From Bacillus sp. EB106-08-02-XG196 (GTDB taxonomy: Bacteria > Bacillota > Bacilli > Bacillales > Cytobacillaceae), in the NCBI RefSeq assembly GCF_013396335.1, contig NZ_JABWSY010000021.1, forward strand, positions 1-64,000: a DNA stretch of 64,000 nt. Direction: 5' to 3'. The position numbers and the translations under genes were made by a program. This document shows, piece by piece, positions 1 through 9,276 of this stretch. Below the pieces are notes generated by a model. It saw only the letters and a list, made by a program, of their open reading frames with translations. It made no database searches and was not told where the DNA came from. The stretch's first letter is position 1, and each line of letters opens with the position of its first letter.

Positions 1-75
1 TCCGCAGTAGCTCAGTGGTAGAGCTATCGGCTGTTAACCGATCGGTCGTAGGTTCGAGTCCTACCTGCGGAGCCA
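1..75 (+). tRNA. tRNA-Asn (anticodon GTT)
   Basis: Cloverleaf with 7-bp acceptor stem and anticodon GTT; CCA is encoded. First gene of a 16-tRNA cluster with the gene order of the B. subtilis trnD cluster. The cluster promoter, probably an rRNA operon, must lie left of the window. Confidence 0.96.
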
Positions 76-84
76 TTCTTTTAT

Positions 85-176
85 GGAGAGCTGTCCGAGT
101 GGCCGAAGGAGCACGATTGGAAATCGTGTAGGCGGGTAACCCTGTCTCAAGGGTTCAAATCCCTTGCTCTCCGCCA
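85..176 (+). tRNA. tRNA-Ser (anticodon GGA)
   Basis: Class II tRNA with long variable arm; anticodon GGA, encoded CCA. Confidence 0.96.
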
Positions 177-200
177 TAAAAATACAATCTGTTTTTATCT

Positions 201-275
201 GGCCCCTTGGTCAAGTGGTTAAGACACCTCCCTTTCACGGAGGTAACACGGGTTCGAATCCCGTAGGGGTCACCA
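201..275 (+). tRNA. tRNA-Glu (anticodon TTC)
   Basis: Complete cloverleaf, anticodon TTC, encoded CCA. Confidence 0.96.
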
Positions 276-285
276 ACGTATTTTC

Positions 286-361
286 GGAGGATTAGCTCAG
301 CTGGGAGAGCATCTGCCTTACAAGCAGAGGGTCGGCGGTTCGATCCCGTCATCCTCCACCA
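286..361 (+). tRNA. tRNA-Val (anticodon TAC)
   Basis: Complete cloverleaf, anticodon TAC, encoded CCA. Confidence 0.96.
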
Positions 362-404
362 TGATTTTTTAAAGTTAGTAAAAATAATCTTCAATTTTTA
401 TTGT

Positions 405-478
<74 letters not shown>

Positions 479-480
479 TT

Positions 481-557
481 GGTCTGGTAGTTCAGTTGGT
501 TAGAATGCCTGCCTGTCACGCAGGAGGTCGCGGGTTCGAGTCCCGTCCAGACCGCCA
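481..557 (+). tRNA. tRNA-Asp (anticodon GTC)
   Basis: Complete cloverleaf, anticodon GTC, encoded CCA. It starts only 2 nt after the fMet gene. Confidence 0.96.
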
Positions 558-585
558 TTTCTTTTTGAAATAGGCTTTATAGTGT

Positions 586-661
586 GGCTCAGTAGCTCAG
601 TCGGTAGAGCAAAGGACTGAAAATCCTTGTGTCGGCGGTTCGATTCCGTCCTGAGCCACCA
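586..661 (+). tRNA. tRNA-Phe (anticodon GAA)
   Basis: Complete cloverleaf, anticodon GAA, encoded CCA. Confidence 0.96.
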
Positions 662-686
662 TTTTTATTCTATTGATTATATGCTT

Positions 687-762
<76 letters not shown>

Positions 763-787
763 TTTGGTTTTTAACATCATAATATGT

Positions 788-872
788 GGAGGGGTAGCGA
801 AGTGGCTAAACGCGGCGGACTGTAAATCCGCTCCCTCCGGGTTCGGCGGTTCGAATCCGTCCCCCTCCACCA
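788..872 (+). tRNA. tRNA-Tyr (anticodon GTA)
   Basis: Class II tRNA with long variable arm, anticodon GTA, encoded CCA. Confidence 0.96.
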
Positions 873-935
873 AAGTTTTTTTTACAGCAAAATAACCAAT
901 GTTTTTTCACTTTAGTGAAAATAACTATCTTTTGT

Positions 936-1009
936 AGGGGTATAGTTTAAAGGTAGAACGAAGGTCTCCAAAACCTTTGGTGTGGGTTCAATTCCTACTA
1001 CCCCTGCCA
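936..1009 (+). tRNA. tRNA-Trp (anticodon CCA)
   Basis: Complete cloverleaf, anticodon CCA, encoded 3' CCA. Confidence 0.96.
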
Positions 1010-1023
1010 ATTAATTTTATTAT

Positions 1024-1100
1024 GGCGATTGTGGCGAAGTGGTTAACGCACCTGATTGTGGTTCAGGCATTCGTGGGTTCGATTCCCATCAGTCGCCCCA
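1024..1100 (+). tRNA. tRNA-His (anticodon GTG)
   Basis: Anticodon GTG. The extra G at -1 opposite discriminator C, diagnostic of tRNA-His, is present; encoded CCA. Confidence 0.96.
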
Positions 1101-1135
1101 TAAGACCATTTTGTAAGATAATAAAATTTTATCAT

Positions 1136-1210
1136 TGGGCTATAGCCAAGCGGTAAGGCATCGCACTTTGACTGCGACATGCGTTGGTTCAAATCCAGCT
1201 AGCCCAGCCA
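1136..1210 (+). tRNA. tRNA-Gln (anticodon TTG)
   Basis: Complete cloverleaf, anticodon TTG, encoded CCA. Confidence 0.96.
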
Positions 1211-1214
1211 ATTT

Positions 1215-1289
1215 GCGGAAGTAGTTCAGTGGTAGAACACCACCTTGCCAAGGTGGGGGTCGCGGGTTCGAATCCCGTCTTCCGCTCCA
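1215..1289 (+). tRNA. tRNA-Gly (anticodon GCC)
   Basis: Complete cloverleaf, anticodon GCC, encoded CCA. Confidence 0.96.
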
Positions 1290-1295
1290 ACATAT

Positions 1296-1366
<71 letters not shown>

Positions 1367-1405
1367 TCAAGTGTTTTATTTACTTTTTATAGCGTGTTTC
1401 AATGC

Positions 1406-1491
1406 GCCGGGGTGGCGGAACTGGCAGACGCACAGGACTTAAAATCCTGCGGTAGGTGACTACCGTACCGGTTCGATTCCGGTCCTCGGCA
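1406..1491 (+). tRNA. tRNA-Leu (anticodon TAA)
   Basis: Class II tRNA, anticodon TAA, no encoded CCA. Confidence 0.95.
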
Positions 1492-1514
1492 TTACCTTTA
1501 CAAAATTTTATTAT

Positions 1515-1596
1515 GCCGGTGTGGCGGAATTGGCAGACGCGCACGACTCAAAATCGTGTTCCGCAAGGAGTGTCGGTTCGACCCCGACCACCGGTA
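1515..1596 (+). tRNA. tRNA-Leu (anticodon CAA)
   Basis: Class II tRNA, anticodon CAA, no encoded CCA. Last gene of the cluster. Confidence 0.95.
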
Positions 1597-1601
1597 TCTA
1601 A

Positions 1602-1645
1602 AAAAACCCACAAATGTTGTAATATCAACATTTGTGGGTTTTTTT
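1602..1645 (+). terminator. Terminator of the tRNA cluster
   Basis: A perfect 14-bp stem (1606-1619 with 1626-1639) with a 6-nt loop, followed by a run of T, directly after the last tRNA. Confidence 0.95.
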
Positions 1646-1760
1646 GTCGTTTAGAAAATAAAAGATTACCTTGGCGGTCATACATAAAGGATGATAGCTC
1701 GAGAATAGCTAAAAGAAGGAGGAGTGGTCCTCATAAAGGGTCCTTTGCTTAAATCCACTA

Positions 1761-1966
1761 CATAGGAGCCAAAAGATTCCCGTTGAACCCAAAAACTCAT
1801 GTTAAAGGGAATCATAGGAGCCAAAAGATTCCCGTTGAACCCAAAAACTCATGTTAAAGGGAATCATAGGAGCTAAAAGATTCCCGTTGACCCAAAAAAT
1901 TATGATAAAGGGAATCATAGGAGCTAAAAGATTCCCGTTGACCCAAAAAATTATGATAAAGGGAAT
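1761..1966. repeat. Tandem array of four 51-52 bp hairpin units
   Basis: Four head-to-tail units (1761-1812, 1813-1864, 1865-1915, 1916-1966), as two near-identical pairs. Each unit carries GATTCCC near its left end and GGGAATC at its right end, so each can fold into a hairpin. A degenerate fifth copy follows to about 1990. There are no unrelated spacers. The rest of 1646-2030 holds nothing else I recognise. Confidence 0.9.
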
Positions 1967-2031
1967 CAGACGATCCATCTGATCCCGTTGAGCCTAGTGA
2001 CCTATTTGTAAATTAGCTCATTTCAGGATAT

Positions 2032-2061
2032 TTGACAATTTGGAAATCTCTTACATAAAAT
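2032..2061 (+). promoter_or_regulatory. Candidate sigma-A promoter for the surface nuclease gene
   Basis: TTGACA (2032-2037), an 18-nt spacer and TAAAAT (2056-2061). The start codon is about 95 nt downstream. It overlaps TT-rich hexamers at 2051-2089 that resemble a PhoP box. Confidence 0.5.
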
Positions 2062-2156
2062 TAACACTAGCTTAATAGTAGAATTATATAATTATCACTG
2101 GCAAGAGTTTGCTAGAATATTTAATTAAAAGGAATACATATAAAAAGGAGGAAAAT

Positions 2157-4865
2157 ATGAATAGAAGACATAAGAAGAGATTAAGTATGGTCACGGTGCC
2201 TGCTTTACTTATCAGTTTATTTTCACCAGTAGCTAATACTACTGCAAAGGCTGAAACTAGCGTAGCTACTGATTTGATAATCTCAGAATATATCGAGGGG
2301 TCAAGTTTTAATAAAGCAATTGAGCTATACAATGGAACAGGCGCAGAGATTAATCTAAGTGGATATACACTTGAACACTATAATAATAGTGGAAGTGCTA
2401 TAACAGGAACAACTACTACGGATAAGGTTTTACTATTAGACGGTAAGCTCGCTGCTGGCGATACATACGTGATATCTCGTTCAGATGCTGATCCTGCTAT
2501 TGCTGCGGTAACTGATAAAATCGATGATAGCAAACAAATAATTAATTTTAATGGTAACGATCAAATCGTACTTAAGAAAAATGGAAGTGTTATTGATTCA
2601 ATTGGACAGGTTGGATCAGTGGAAATTTCCCTTGCAGATGTATCCTTAGTTAGAAATAGTGATGTCTTAAAAGGCGATACAATTATTAATGATCCTTTTG
2701 ATAATACAAAGGAATGGACTAATTTAGGGAAAGATACGTTTTCGAATCTAGGGGAGCATACCTTAGGTGGTTCGTCTGAAGAGGAACCAACCGAACCTGA
2801 AGCACCACTAGAAGCTATTACAGTGGCAGAAGCTCGTGAAGCTGGAGCAGGTCAAACAGTAACCATTGAAGGCATTGCTACAACAAAGAATGGACTTTGG
2901 GGTTATGATACCTTCTATATGCAAGATGAAACAGCAGGTATGCTCATCTACAGCAGCCCGAAGGATGTTCAACCTGGGGATAAAGTAAAAATTACTGGAA
3001 AGTTATTAACCTATAAGAACGAATTAGAGCTTCAACCGACTAACATGGAAATTATATCTTCTGGTAACAATTTTCCAGAAGCTCAAGTTATAGCACCAAC
3101 AGCTAACGAAGATACTCAAGGTGAATTAGTAAAATTGGAGAATATTACAATTACAGCTCTAGAAAGTGATAGCTATGGAACAGCTATTTTCCAAGCAAAG
3201 ACGGAAACAGGCGATCAGGTACGCGTGATTCATGATAATCGTACAGGTTCTGATTATTATGAACTGATTAAACACTATAAAGAAGGCGACAAAGTTCATT
3301 TAAAAGGAATTGGATCGATTGATAATGATGGATATCATGTAAAAACCTTTGGTCTTGAAAGCTATGATTTAGTAAACAAACCAGCAGTTTATGTAGAACA
3401 AGCGGAAGGAACAGTACCAGCAGGAACAAAGATTGAACTGAAATCTGGTATTGAAGGTCCTGAGATATATTACACAATTGATGGTTCAGTGCCAACAATC
3501 GAAAGTACTAAATATGTTGAACCCATTGCATTAAATACTGGAGACACAACCATTAAAGCCATTGCAGTAACTGGAGATAATGTGAGCGAAGTATTTAGCT
3601 TCACTTATACTATTTTAAATACAGTAGGCGTAAAAATTCGTGATATTCAAGGAAAAGGACATGTTTCAAAATATAACGGATCGTCAGTTACGGGTATCAC
3701 GGGTGTTGTAACGCATGTTATTAGCGGGTCAACATTTATCATTCAAGATGATAATGCAGACGATGACAAAGCGACATCAGAAGCAATTCAAGTATACAAA
3801 TCATCTCATGGTATGCTTGTTGGCGATAAAGTAACCGTTGACGGAATTGTAGAAGAATATGGCGGCGGTGCTAACCTATCTAAAACTGAAATTAACGTAA
3901 GTGCTTTAACAAAAACAGGAACAGCTGAGTTACCAACACCACTAGTAGTTGGTAAAGACATCATGCCTCCAAATAAAATCATTGATAATGATGAAATGAA
4001 ATCATTTGATCCTAACGAAGATGGAATTGATTTCTGGGAATCCGTAGAATTTATGCGCGTTTCATTCCCAAATGCGAAGGTAGTGGGTCCACCATATTCT
4101 GGCGATGTTCCGATTGTAGTAGAAAGCACAACCAATAATATATTTAATGTTAACGGCGGCCTTAATATCGCAGCTGATGATTATAACCCTGAAAAAGTCT
4201 TCTTAGATAATGTTGGTAATAGTAAATACTTATCAGGTGATCAATTTAAGGGTGATGTTGTTGGTGTCATTTCTTATTCAAGTTCTGGATTCCAACTTTT
4301 AACAGACAAGGAGACATTACCTGAAGTAACAAGAGCAAACATACAACCAGAAGTAACGAATATTGCTCCAGCTGAAGACAAATTAACTGTAGCAACTTAC
4401 AATATGGAAAACTTCTCAAATAACAAATCAAACACACCAGATGAAAAAGTAGTTAAAATAGCGAAAACATTTGTAAATAATATGAAAACACCAGACATTA
4501 TTACATTGGTAGAAGTGCAAGATAATGACGGTGAAACTGATTCTGGAAATGCAGATGCAACCGAAAGCTACGAACGGCTAATAGCAGCAATCAAAGCAGA
4601 AAATGGACCTGCATACGAATGGACAGATGTTACACCTGTAAACAATGATAACGGTGGTGCACCTGGAGGTAATATCCGTGTTGGGTACCTATATAACCCT
4701 GACCGGGTTACATTCGTTGAAGGAACAAAAGGTACAGACACACAAGCAAATGCTTGGAGTGAAACAGGTAATTTAACGCTTAACCCGGGTGTAATTGAAC
4801 CTTCTAAATTCCCTGATACACGTAAGCCAATCGCTGCAGAATTGAGTTCCAAGGTGAACGAGTAG
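2157..4865 (+). CDS. N-terminal part of secreted nuclease (lamin-tail, OB folds, start of EEP nuclease)
   Basis: Start chosen at ATG 2157, preceded by AAAAAGGAGG; a TTG 48 nt upstream has no ribosome binding site. Residues 1-32 are a signal peptide (MNRRHKKR, hydrophobic stretch, then AKA cleavage). About 36-165 resembles a lamin-tail domain, about 220-310 and 500-620 nucleic-acid-binding OB-type domains as in YhcR-like nucleases, and about 425-495 a chitobiase/FN3-like fold. From about 750 an endonuclease/exonuclease/phosphatase domain begins (ATYNMENF, a catalytic-Glu LVEV segment). The product ends prematurely inside that domain because of the frameshift. The family degrades extracellular nucleic acid for phosphate and nucleosides. 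Confident about the class, less so about domain borders. Confidence 0.8.
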   Translation: MNRRHKKRLSMVTVPALLISLFSPVANTTAKAETSVATDLIISEYIEGSSFNKAIELYNGTGAEINLSGYTLEHYNNSGSAITGTTTTDKVLLLDGKLAAGDTYVISRSDADPAIAAVTDKIDDSKQIINFNGNDQIVLKKNGSVIDSIGQVGSVEISLADVSLVRNSDVLKGDTIINDPFDNTKEWTNLGKDTFSNLGEHTLGGSSEEEPTEPEAPLEAITVAEAREAGAGQTVTIEGIATTKNGLWGYDTFYMQDETAGMLIYSSPKDVQPGDKVKITGKLLTYKNELELQPTNMEIISSGNNFPEAQVIAPTANEDTQGELVKLENITITALESDSYGTAIFQAKTETGDQVRVIHDNRTGSDYYELIKHYKEGDKVHLKGIGSIDNDGYHVKTFGLESYDLVNKPAVYVEQAEGTVPAGTKIELKSGIEGPEIYYTIDGSVPTIESTKYVEPIALNTGDTTIKAIAVTGDNVSEVFSFTYTILNTVGVKIRDIQGKGHVSKYNGSSVTGITGVVTHVISGSTFIIQDDNADDDKATSEAIQVYKSSHGMLVGDKVTVDGIVEEYGGGANLSKTEINVSALTKTGTAELPTPLVVGKDIMPPNKIIDNDEMKSFDPNEDGIDFWESVEFMRVSFPNAKVVGPPYSGDVPIVVESTTNNIFNVNGGLNIAADDYNPEKVFLDNVGNSKYLSGDQFKGDVVGVISYSSSGFQLLTDKETLPEVTRANIQPEVTNIAPAEDKLTVATYNMENFSNNKSNTPDEKVVKIAKTFVNNMKTPDIITLVEVQDNDGETDSGNADATESYERLIAAIKAENGPAYEWTDVTPVNNDNGGAPGGNIRVGYLYNPDRVTFVEGTKGTDTQANAWSETGNLTLNPGVIEPSKFPDTRKPIAAELSSKVNE

Positions 4866-4882
4866 TTGTCATTGGTACTCAT

Positions 4883-7800
4883 TTGAATTCTAAAGGTGGA
4901 GATCAATCCTTATGGGGAACTAACCAGCCTCCTAAATTAAATTCAGAGGCAGAACGCCTTGGTTTAGCACAAACAATTAATGATTTCATTGATGAAGGAC
5001 TTGAAAAAAACCCCAACTTAAATATTGTTGTTGCAGGAGATATGAACGATTTCGAATTTACTCCAGTTCTTGAAACACTTAAAGGTGATAACTTAACAAA
5101 TATGGTTGATCAAGTACCTGCAGAAGATCGTTTCTCTTACTTCTTCCAAGGAAACAATCAAACGTTAGACCATATTTTAGTTTCAAACAACTTATTAAAT
5201 GCTACAACAGCTGACATGATTCACATCAATGCGAACTTTACTGAACAAGCATCAGACCACGATCCAGTTTTAGTTCAAATTGATTTAGCTAATGCAGCTA
5301 AAAAATATGCATTAAGCATAATGCATACAAATGATACCCATGCAGCTTTAGACAAAATGCCTAAAACTGTAACAGCAGTAAAAGAAGTCAGAGCAGAAAA
5401 ACCAGATGCATTGCTTTTAAATGCAGGGGATGTTTTCACCGGAACCTTGTATTTCAATGAATTCCAAGGACAAGCGGACTTGGCTCTAATGAATCTTATG
5501 GGCTATGATGCTATGACATTCGGTAACCATGAGTTTGATTTAGGTTCATCGGCTGAAGGACATCAAGGCTTAGTTGATTTTATTAAGGAAGCGAAATTCC
5601 CATTTGTAAGTGCAAATGTCGCTTTCGCTCAAGATAATAAATTTGGAGGAATTTTCAATGATTCCTTAACAGCTGAAGCAGTGAATGGTCAAATTTATAA
5701 TGGTATTATCAAAGAAGTAAATGGTGAAAAAGTGGGTATCTTTGGTTTAACTACTGCAGAGACTAAAGATCTTTCCAGCCCTGGAGCTATAACTTTTGAA
5801 GATTATAAAGCAGAAGCAGAAAAAGCAGTTCAATCGTTGGAAGCACAAGGTGTCAATAAAATTATTGCCTTAACTCATATTGGGTATGACGATAATGCGG
5901 CCATTGATAATGACTTAGTTTTAGCAGAAGAAGTTGAAGGTATTGACGTAATTGTTGGTGGACATAGTCATACAGAATTGGCTGAACCAGTAGTTGTTGC
6001 AAAAGACGCAACACCAACTGTAATTGTTCAAACTGGTAATGCAAACAGCAAACTAGGTATGCTTGATGTTGAATTTGATGGAAATGGTATTGTAGTTGGA
6101 CAAGCTGGGGAATTAATCGCAATTGGCGCACAAGCTGATGATCCAGAAGCAGCAGCATTGTTAGCACCATACAAAACGAAAGTAGATAGTGTAGCGAAAG
6201 AAGAAATCGGTGTAACAACAACAGTAGAATTGGAAAACCCACGTACAAATGGTGATAATACAGCACCAAGTGTACGTAAAAACGAAACCATTCTTGGCAA
6301 CCTTATTACGGATGGAATGCTTTCAAAAGCAAAAGAATTCACAGGTAAAAATGTGATTATGGCATTGCAAAATGGCGGTGGAATTCGTGCAGCAATTAAT
6401 GAAGGACCTATTACAGTGGGTGAAGTAATCACTGTTCTTCCATTCGCTAATACATTAGCAACAATGGATGTAAGTGGTGCAGAATTAAAAGCAGCATTTG
6501 AAATCAGTTTCAGTAAATATCCTGGAGAAAATGGCGGATTTTTACATGTGGCTGGTGGTAAAGTAGAATTTGATTCTACTAGACCAGTAGGGGAACGCGT
6601 TGTATCTGTATCGTATTTAGATGATAATGGTGATTATGTAGATGTTCAAGATGACACAATGTACACTGTGGCAACTAACGCCTTTACAGCTAAAGGTGGA
6701 GACGGCTATAACGTATTCGCTACAGCTTACGAAGAAGGACGAGTTACGGACTTAGGTCTTTCGGATTGGGAAAACTTCCGTGATCAGTTAGCAGGCAATG
6801 GCAGTGAAGGAATCCCAACTGAAGTTGAAGGCAGAATCGTTGATGTAGCAGGTCAATTTAACTTAACTGTTATGCATACGAATGATACCCATGCTGCCTT
6901 AGACAACATGCCGAAGACAGTAACTGCTGTAAAAGAAGTTAGAGCAGTAAACCCTGAAGCACTACTTCTTCATGCTGGGGATGCATTCACTGGAACCTTG
7001 TATTTCAATGAATTCCAAGGTGAAGCTGACAAGGCCATGATGAATTTAATGGGCTTTGATGCGATGACCTTTGGTAACCATGAATTTGATTTAGGTTCTT
7101 CAGAAGAAGGACATCAAGCATTGGTTGATTTTATTAAGGAAGCTAACTTCCCATTTGTAAGTGCAAACGTTGATTTCTCAAAGGATGCAAAATTCGATGG
7201 AATATTCAATAATTCCATCGCAGCTGAAATTCAAAATGGTCAAATATACAATGGAATCATTAAAGAAGTAAACGGAGAGAAAGTGGGTATCTTCGGCTTA
7301 ACAACTGAGGAAACAGCTGATATATCCAGCCCAGGGTCCATTGCATTCGAAAACTATCTTGCAGAAGCAGAAAAAGCAGTACAAGCTTTTGAAGCACAAG
7401 GCGTTAACAATATTATTGCATTAACTCACATTGGTTATGACGATAATGCAGCTGTTGATAACGACTTAATCCTTGCTGAAAAAGTAGAAGGCATTGACAT
7501 TATTGTTGGTGGACACAGCCATACAACATTGTCTGATCCTGTTGTAGTGGCAAAAGATACAACACCTACTGTAATTGTTCAAACTGGTAATGCCAACAGC
7601 AACCTAGGTATGCTAGATGTAACGTTCGATGAAAATGGTGTTGTAATTGACCAGAATGGCAGCTTAGTTGCAATCAACGATCAAGAAGCTGATCCACAAG
7701 CAGCAGAAGTATTGGCACCATACAAAGCACAAGTTGATGCCGTAGCTCAAGAAGAAATTGGTGTATCAACTCCAATTGAATTAGAAAATCCACGTACAAA

Positions 7801-9151
7801 TGGAGATAATACAAAACCGAGTGTACGTAAAAACGAAACCATTCTTGGCAACCTTATTACCGATGGTATGCTTATTAAAGCAAAAGAATTCACAGGTAAA
7901 AATGTGATTATGGCATTGCAAAACGGTGGCGGAATCCGAGCGGCCATTAATGCTGGTCCGATCACAGTTGGTGAAGTAATCACTGTATTACCATTTGGTA
8001 ACACATTAGCAACCATGGATATTACTGGTGCTGAGTTAAAAGAAGCATTTGAAATTAGTTTCAGTAAATACCCAGGAGAAAATGGCGGTTTCTTACATGT
8101 GGCCGGTGGTAAAGTGGAATTTGATTCTACGAAACCAGCAGGGGAACGTGTAGTATCTGTTAAATATTTAAATCAAAATGGTAATTATGTAGAAATTCAA
8201 GACGAAGAAACTTACACAGTTGCCACTAATGCTTTCACAGCTAAAGGCGGAGATGGTTATGATGTCTTTGCGAAAGTATATGAAGAAGGACGAGTAACAG
8301 ACTTAGGTCTTTCAGATTGGGAAAACTTCAGGGATCATCTAGTAAGCTTAGAAACTATTTCTACAAAAGTTGAAGGGCGGATTGTAGACGTAAGTGATGA
8401 ACAAGGTAATAAACCGGGAGAAAATCCAGGCAATAAACCAGGCGAAAACCCAGGTAACAAACCAAGCGAAAATCCAAGTAAATCAAATGAGGTTAAACCG
8501 CCAGTAGTTAAAGAAGCTAACAAGTATACAATTAGTGATGAGGCTCTAAAAAATCTTGAAGAAAAAGCAATCGTTGTTATTGAAGTTGATAATAAAATTA
8601 ATGCAACTGTAACACTGACGAAAGAACAGATTCAAGCTTTAAAAGATGCTAGTGCAGTAATTCAGGTTAGCAATGGAAATGTAGATGTACAAATTCCTGC
8701 TTCAATCCTGCCGTTAGCAGAAAACCTAAATATTAAAGTGAAGAAAATGGCAGCAAATGGTTCACTAGCTGTTTATGACTTTACCATTGAAGCAGATGGC
8801 AAATTGTATCATGAGTTCAGAGAAAAAGTTAAACTTACATTCAAAGTTGATCCAAAACAAATTGTGAATCCTAAGAATGTAAAAGTTTATTATTGGAATG
8901 TAGAGGAAGGAAAGTGGGAACTAATCGGGGGAGAATACAAAAATGGTGAAATCTCAGCTTATACCGATCATTTCAGTACGTATGGTGTATTCGAAGGCGA
9001 ACCAGAATCTAATAAGATTCCTGCTCAAGCTGATCATGAACTTCCGAATACAGCAACAAACAACTTTAACATTTTACTAGCAGGATTATTATTAGTTCTA
9101 TCTGGCGGCGTTTTATACTACGTTAAAAGAAGAAATGCTATTTCAAATTAA
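4883..9151 (+). CDS. C-terminal part: EEP nuclease end, two 5'-nucleotidase modules, LPxTG anchor
   Basis: Reads on from the frameshifted gene; homology begins at about 4844, and the ATG at 4883 has no ribosome binding site, so it is unlikely to be translated alone. Residues 1-135 finish the nuclease domain (GDMND, SDHDP catalytic motifs). Two tandem metallophosphatase/5'-nucleotidase modules follow (about 142-655 and 656-1172), each with HTNDTHAA, GNHEFD, GGHSHT and the C-terminal nucleotidase domain. Then come GNKPGENP repeats, a beta-rich segment and a sortase signal: LPNTA at about 1387, a hydrophobic segment and a KRR tail. B. subtilis YfkN (two nucleotidase modules) and YhcR (nuclease) are the nearest known architectures; this gene combines both. 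Predicted to be cell-wall anchored and to hydrolyse extracellular nucleic acid and nucleotides. Confidence 0.85.
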   Translation: MNSKGGDQSLWGTNQPPKLNSEAERLGLAQTINDFIDEGLEKNPNLNIVVAGDMNDFEFTPVLETLKGDNLTNMVDQVPAEDRFSYFFQGNNQTLDHILVSNNLLNATTADMIHINANFTEQASDHDPVLVQIDLANAAKKYALSIMHTNDTHAALDKMPKTVTAVKEVRAEKPDALLLNAGDVFTGTLYFNEFQGQADLALMNLMGYDAMTFGNHEFDLGSSAEGHQGLVDFIKEAKFPFVSANVAFAQDNKFGGIFNDSLTAEAVNGQIYNGIIKEVNGEKVGIFGLTTAETKDLSSPGAITFEDYKAEAEKAVQSLEAQGVNKIIALTHIGYDDNAAIDNDLVLAEEVEGIDVIVGGHSHTELAEPVVVAKDATPTVIVQTGNANSKLGMLDVEFDGNGIVVGQAGELIAIGAQADDPEAAALLAPYKTKVDSVAKEEIGVTTTVELENPRTNGDNTAPSVRKNETILGNLITDGMLSKAKEFTGKNVIMALQNGGGIRAAINEGPITVGEVITVLPFANTLATMDVSGAELKAAFEISFSKYPGENGGFLHVAGGKVEFDSTRPVGERVVSVSYLDDNGDYVDVQDDTMYTVATNAFTAKGGDGYNVFATAYEEGRVTDLGLSDWENFRDQLAGNGSEGIPTEVEGRIVDVAGQFNLTVMHTNDTHAALDNMPKTVTAVKEVRAVNPEALLLHAGDAFTGTLYFNEFQGEADKAMMNLMGFDAMTFGNHEFDLGSSEEGHQALVDFIKEANFPFVSANVDFSKDAKFDGIFNNSIAAEIQNGQIYNGIIKEVNGEKVGIFGLTTEETADISSPGSIAFENYLAEAEKAVQAFEAQGVNNIIALTHIGYDDNAAVDNDLILAEKVEGIDIIVGGHSHTTLSDPVVVAKDTTPTVIVQTGNANSNLGMLDVTFDENGVVIDQNGSLVAINDQEADPQAAEVLAPYKAQVDAVAQEEIGVSTPIELENPRTNGDNTKPSVRKNETILGNLITDGMLIKAKEFTGKNVIMALQNGGGIRAAINAGPITVGEVITVLPFGNTLATMDITGAELKEAFEISFSKYPGENGGFLHVAGGKVEFDSTKPAGERVVSVKYLNQNGNYVEIQDEETYTVATNAFTAKGGDGYDVFAKVYEEGRVTDLGLSDWENFRDHLVSLETISTKVEGRIVDVSDEQGNKPGENPGNKPGENPGNKPSENPSKSNEVKPPVVKEANKYTISDEALKNLEEKAIVVIEVDNKINATVTLTKEQIQALKDASAVIQVSNGNVDVQIPASILPLAENLNIKVKKMAANGSLAVYDFTIEADGKLYHEFREKVKLTFKVDPKQIVNPKNVKVYYWNVEEGKWELIGGEYKNGEISAYTDHFSTYGVFEGEPESNKIPAQADHELPNTATNNFNILLAGLLLVLSGGVLYYVKRRNAISN
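5302..8400 (+). repeat. Intragenic tandem duplication of the 5'-nucleotidase module
   Basis: Two in-frame copies of about 1.54 kb (about 5302-6850 and 6851-8400) encode very similar modules. Patches around 6268-6370 and 7819-7920 are identical over 40 nt or more, synonymous sites included, while neighbouring parts differ. Confidence 0.85.
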
Positions 9152-9230
9152 TAGGTAATAATCAAAAGAAACAATGAGATATTATGGAAATCAACATTCA
9201 ATTATTCGTTTTTTATAAGTAATTGAAAAA

Positions 9231-9266
9231 AAGTAGGCGTGCTAATTTATTGCACGCCTTTTTCTT
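9231..9266. terminator. Bidirectional terminator between nuclease gene and ger operon
   Basis: 8-bp stem AGGCGTGC/GCACGCCT (9235-9242, 9252-9259), with A-run on the left and T-run on the right, so it can serve the convergent transcripts of both sides. Confidence 0.85.
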
Positions 9267-9276
9267 CGTTATTTGA

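Larger units (their letters stand above)
2157..9151 (+). pseudogene. Giant LPxTG-anchored nuclease/5'-nucleotidase gene, split by a 1-nt frameshift
   Basis: The two reading frames below are one gene. Frame 1 stops at 4863-4865 in the middle of an endonuclease/exonuclease/phosphatase domain, and frame 2 continues the same domain from about 4844. Inserting one T in the TT at 4842-4843 would restore a continuous frame of about 2,330 codons: signal peptide, lamin-tail, OB folds, nuclease, two 5'-nucleotidase modules, linker, sortase signal. Domains on both sides are intact, with no other stops. This points to a very recent mutation or a homopolymer sequencing error rather than long decay. Confidence 0.8.

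Noticed and set aside
1761-1966. CRISPR array
   Set aside because: Units are contiguous without unique spacers, and no cas genes are present. The same holds for 23822-23976, 40213-40510 and 63370-63525.
5862-6432. Minus-strand frames inside the nucleotidase gene
   Set aside because: Shadows of the real plus-strand coding sequence, with low-complexity, unlikely products.
4883-9151. Independent second gene starting at ATG 4883
   Set aside because: No ribosome binding site, and the nuclease domain already begins in the preceding frame; a frameshift explains it better.
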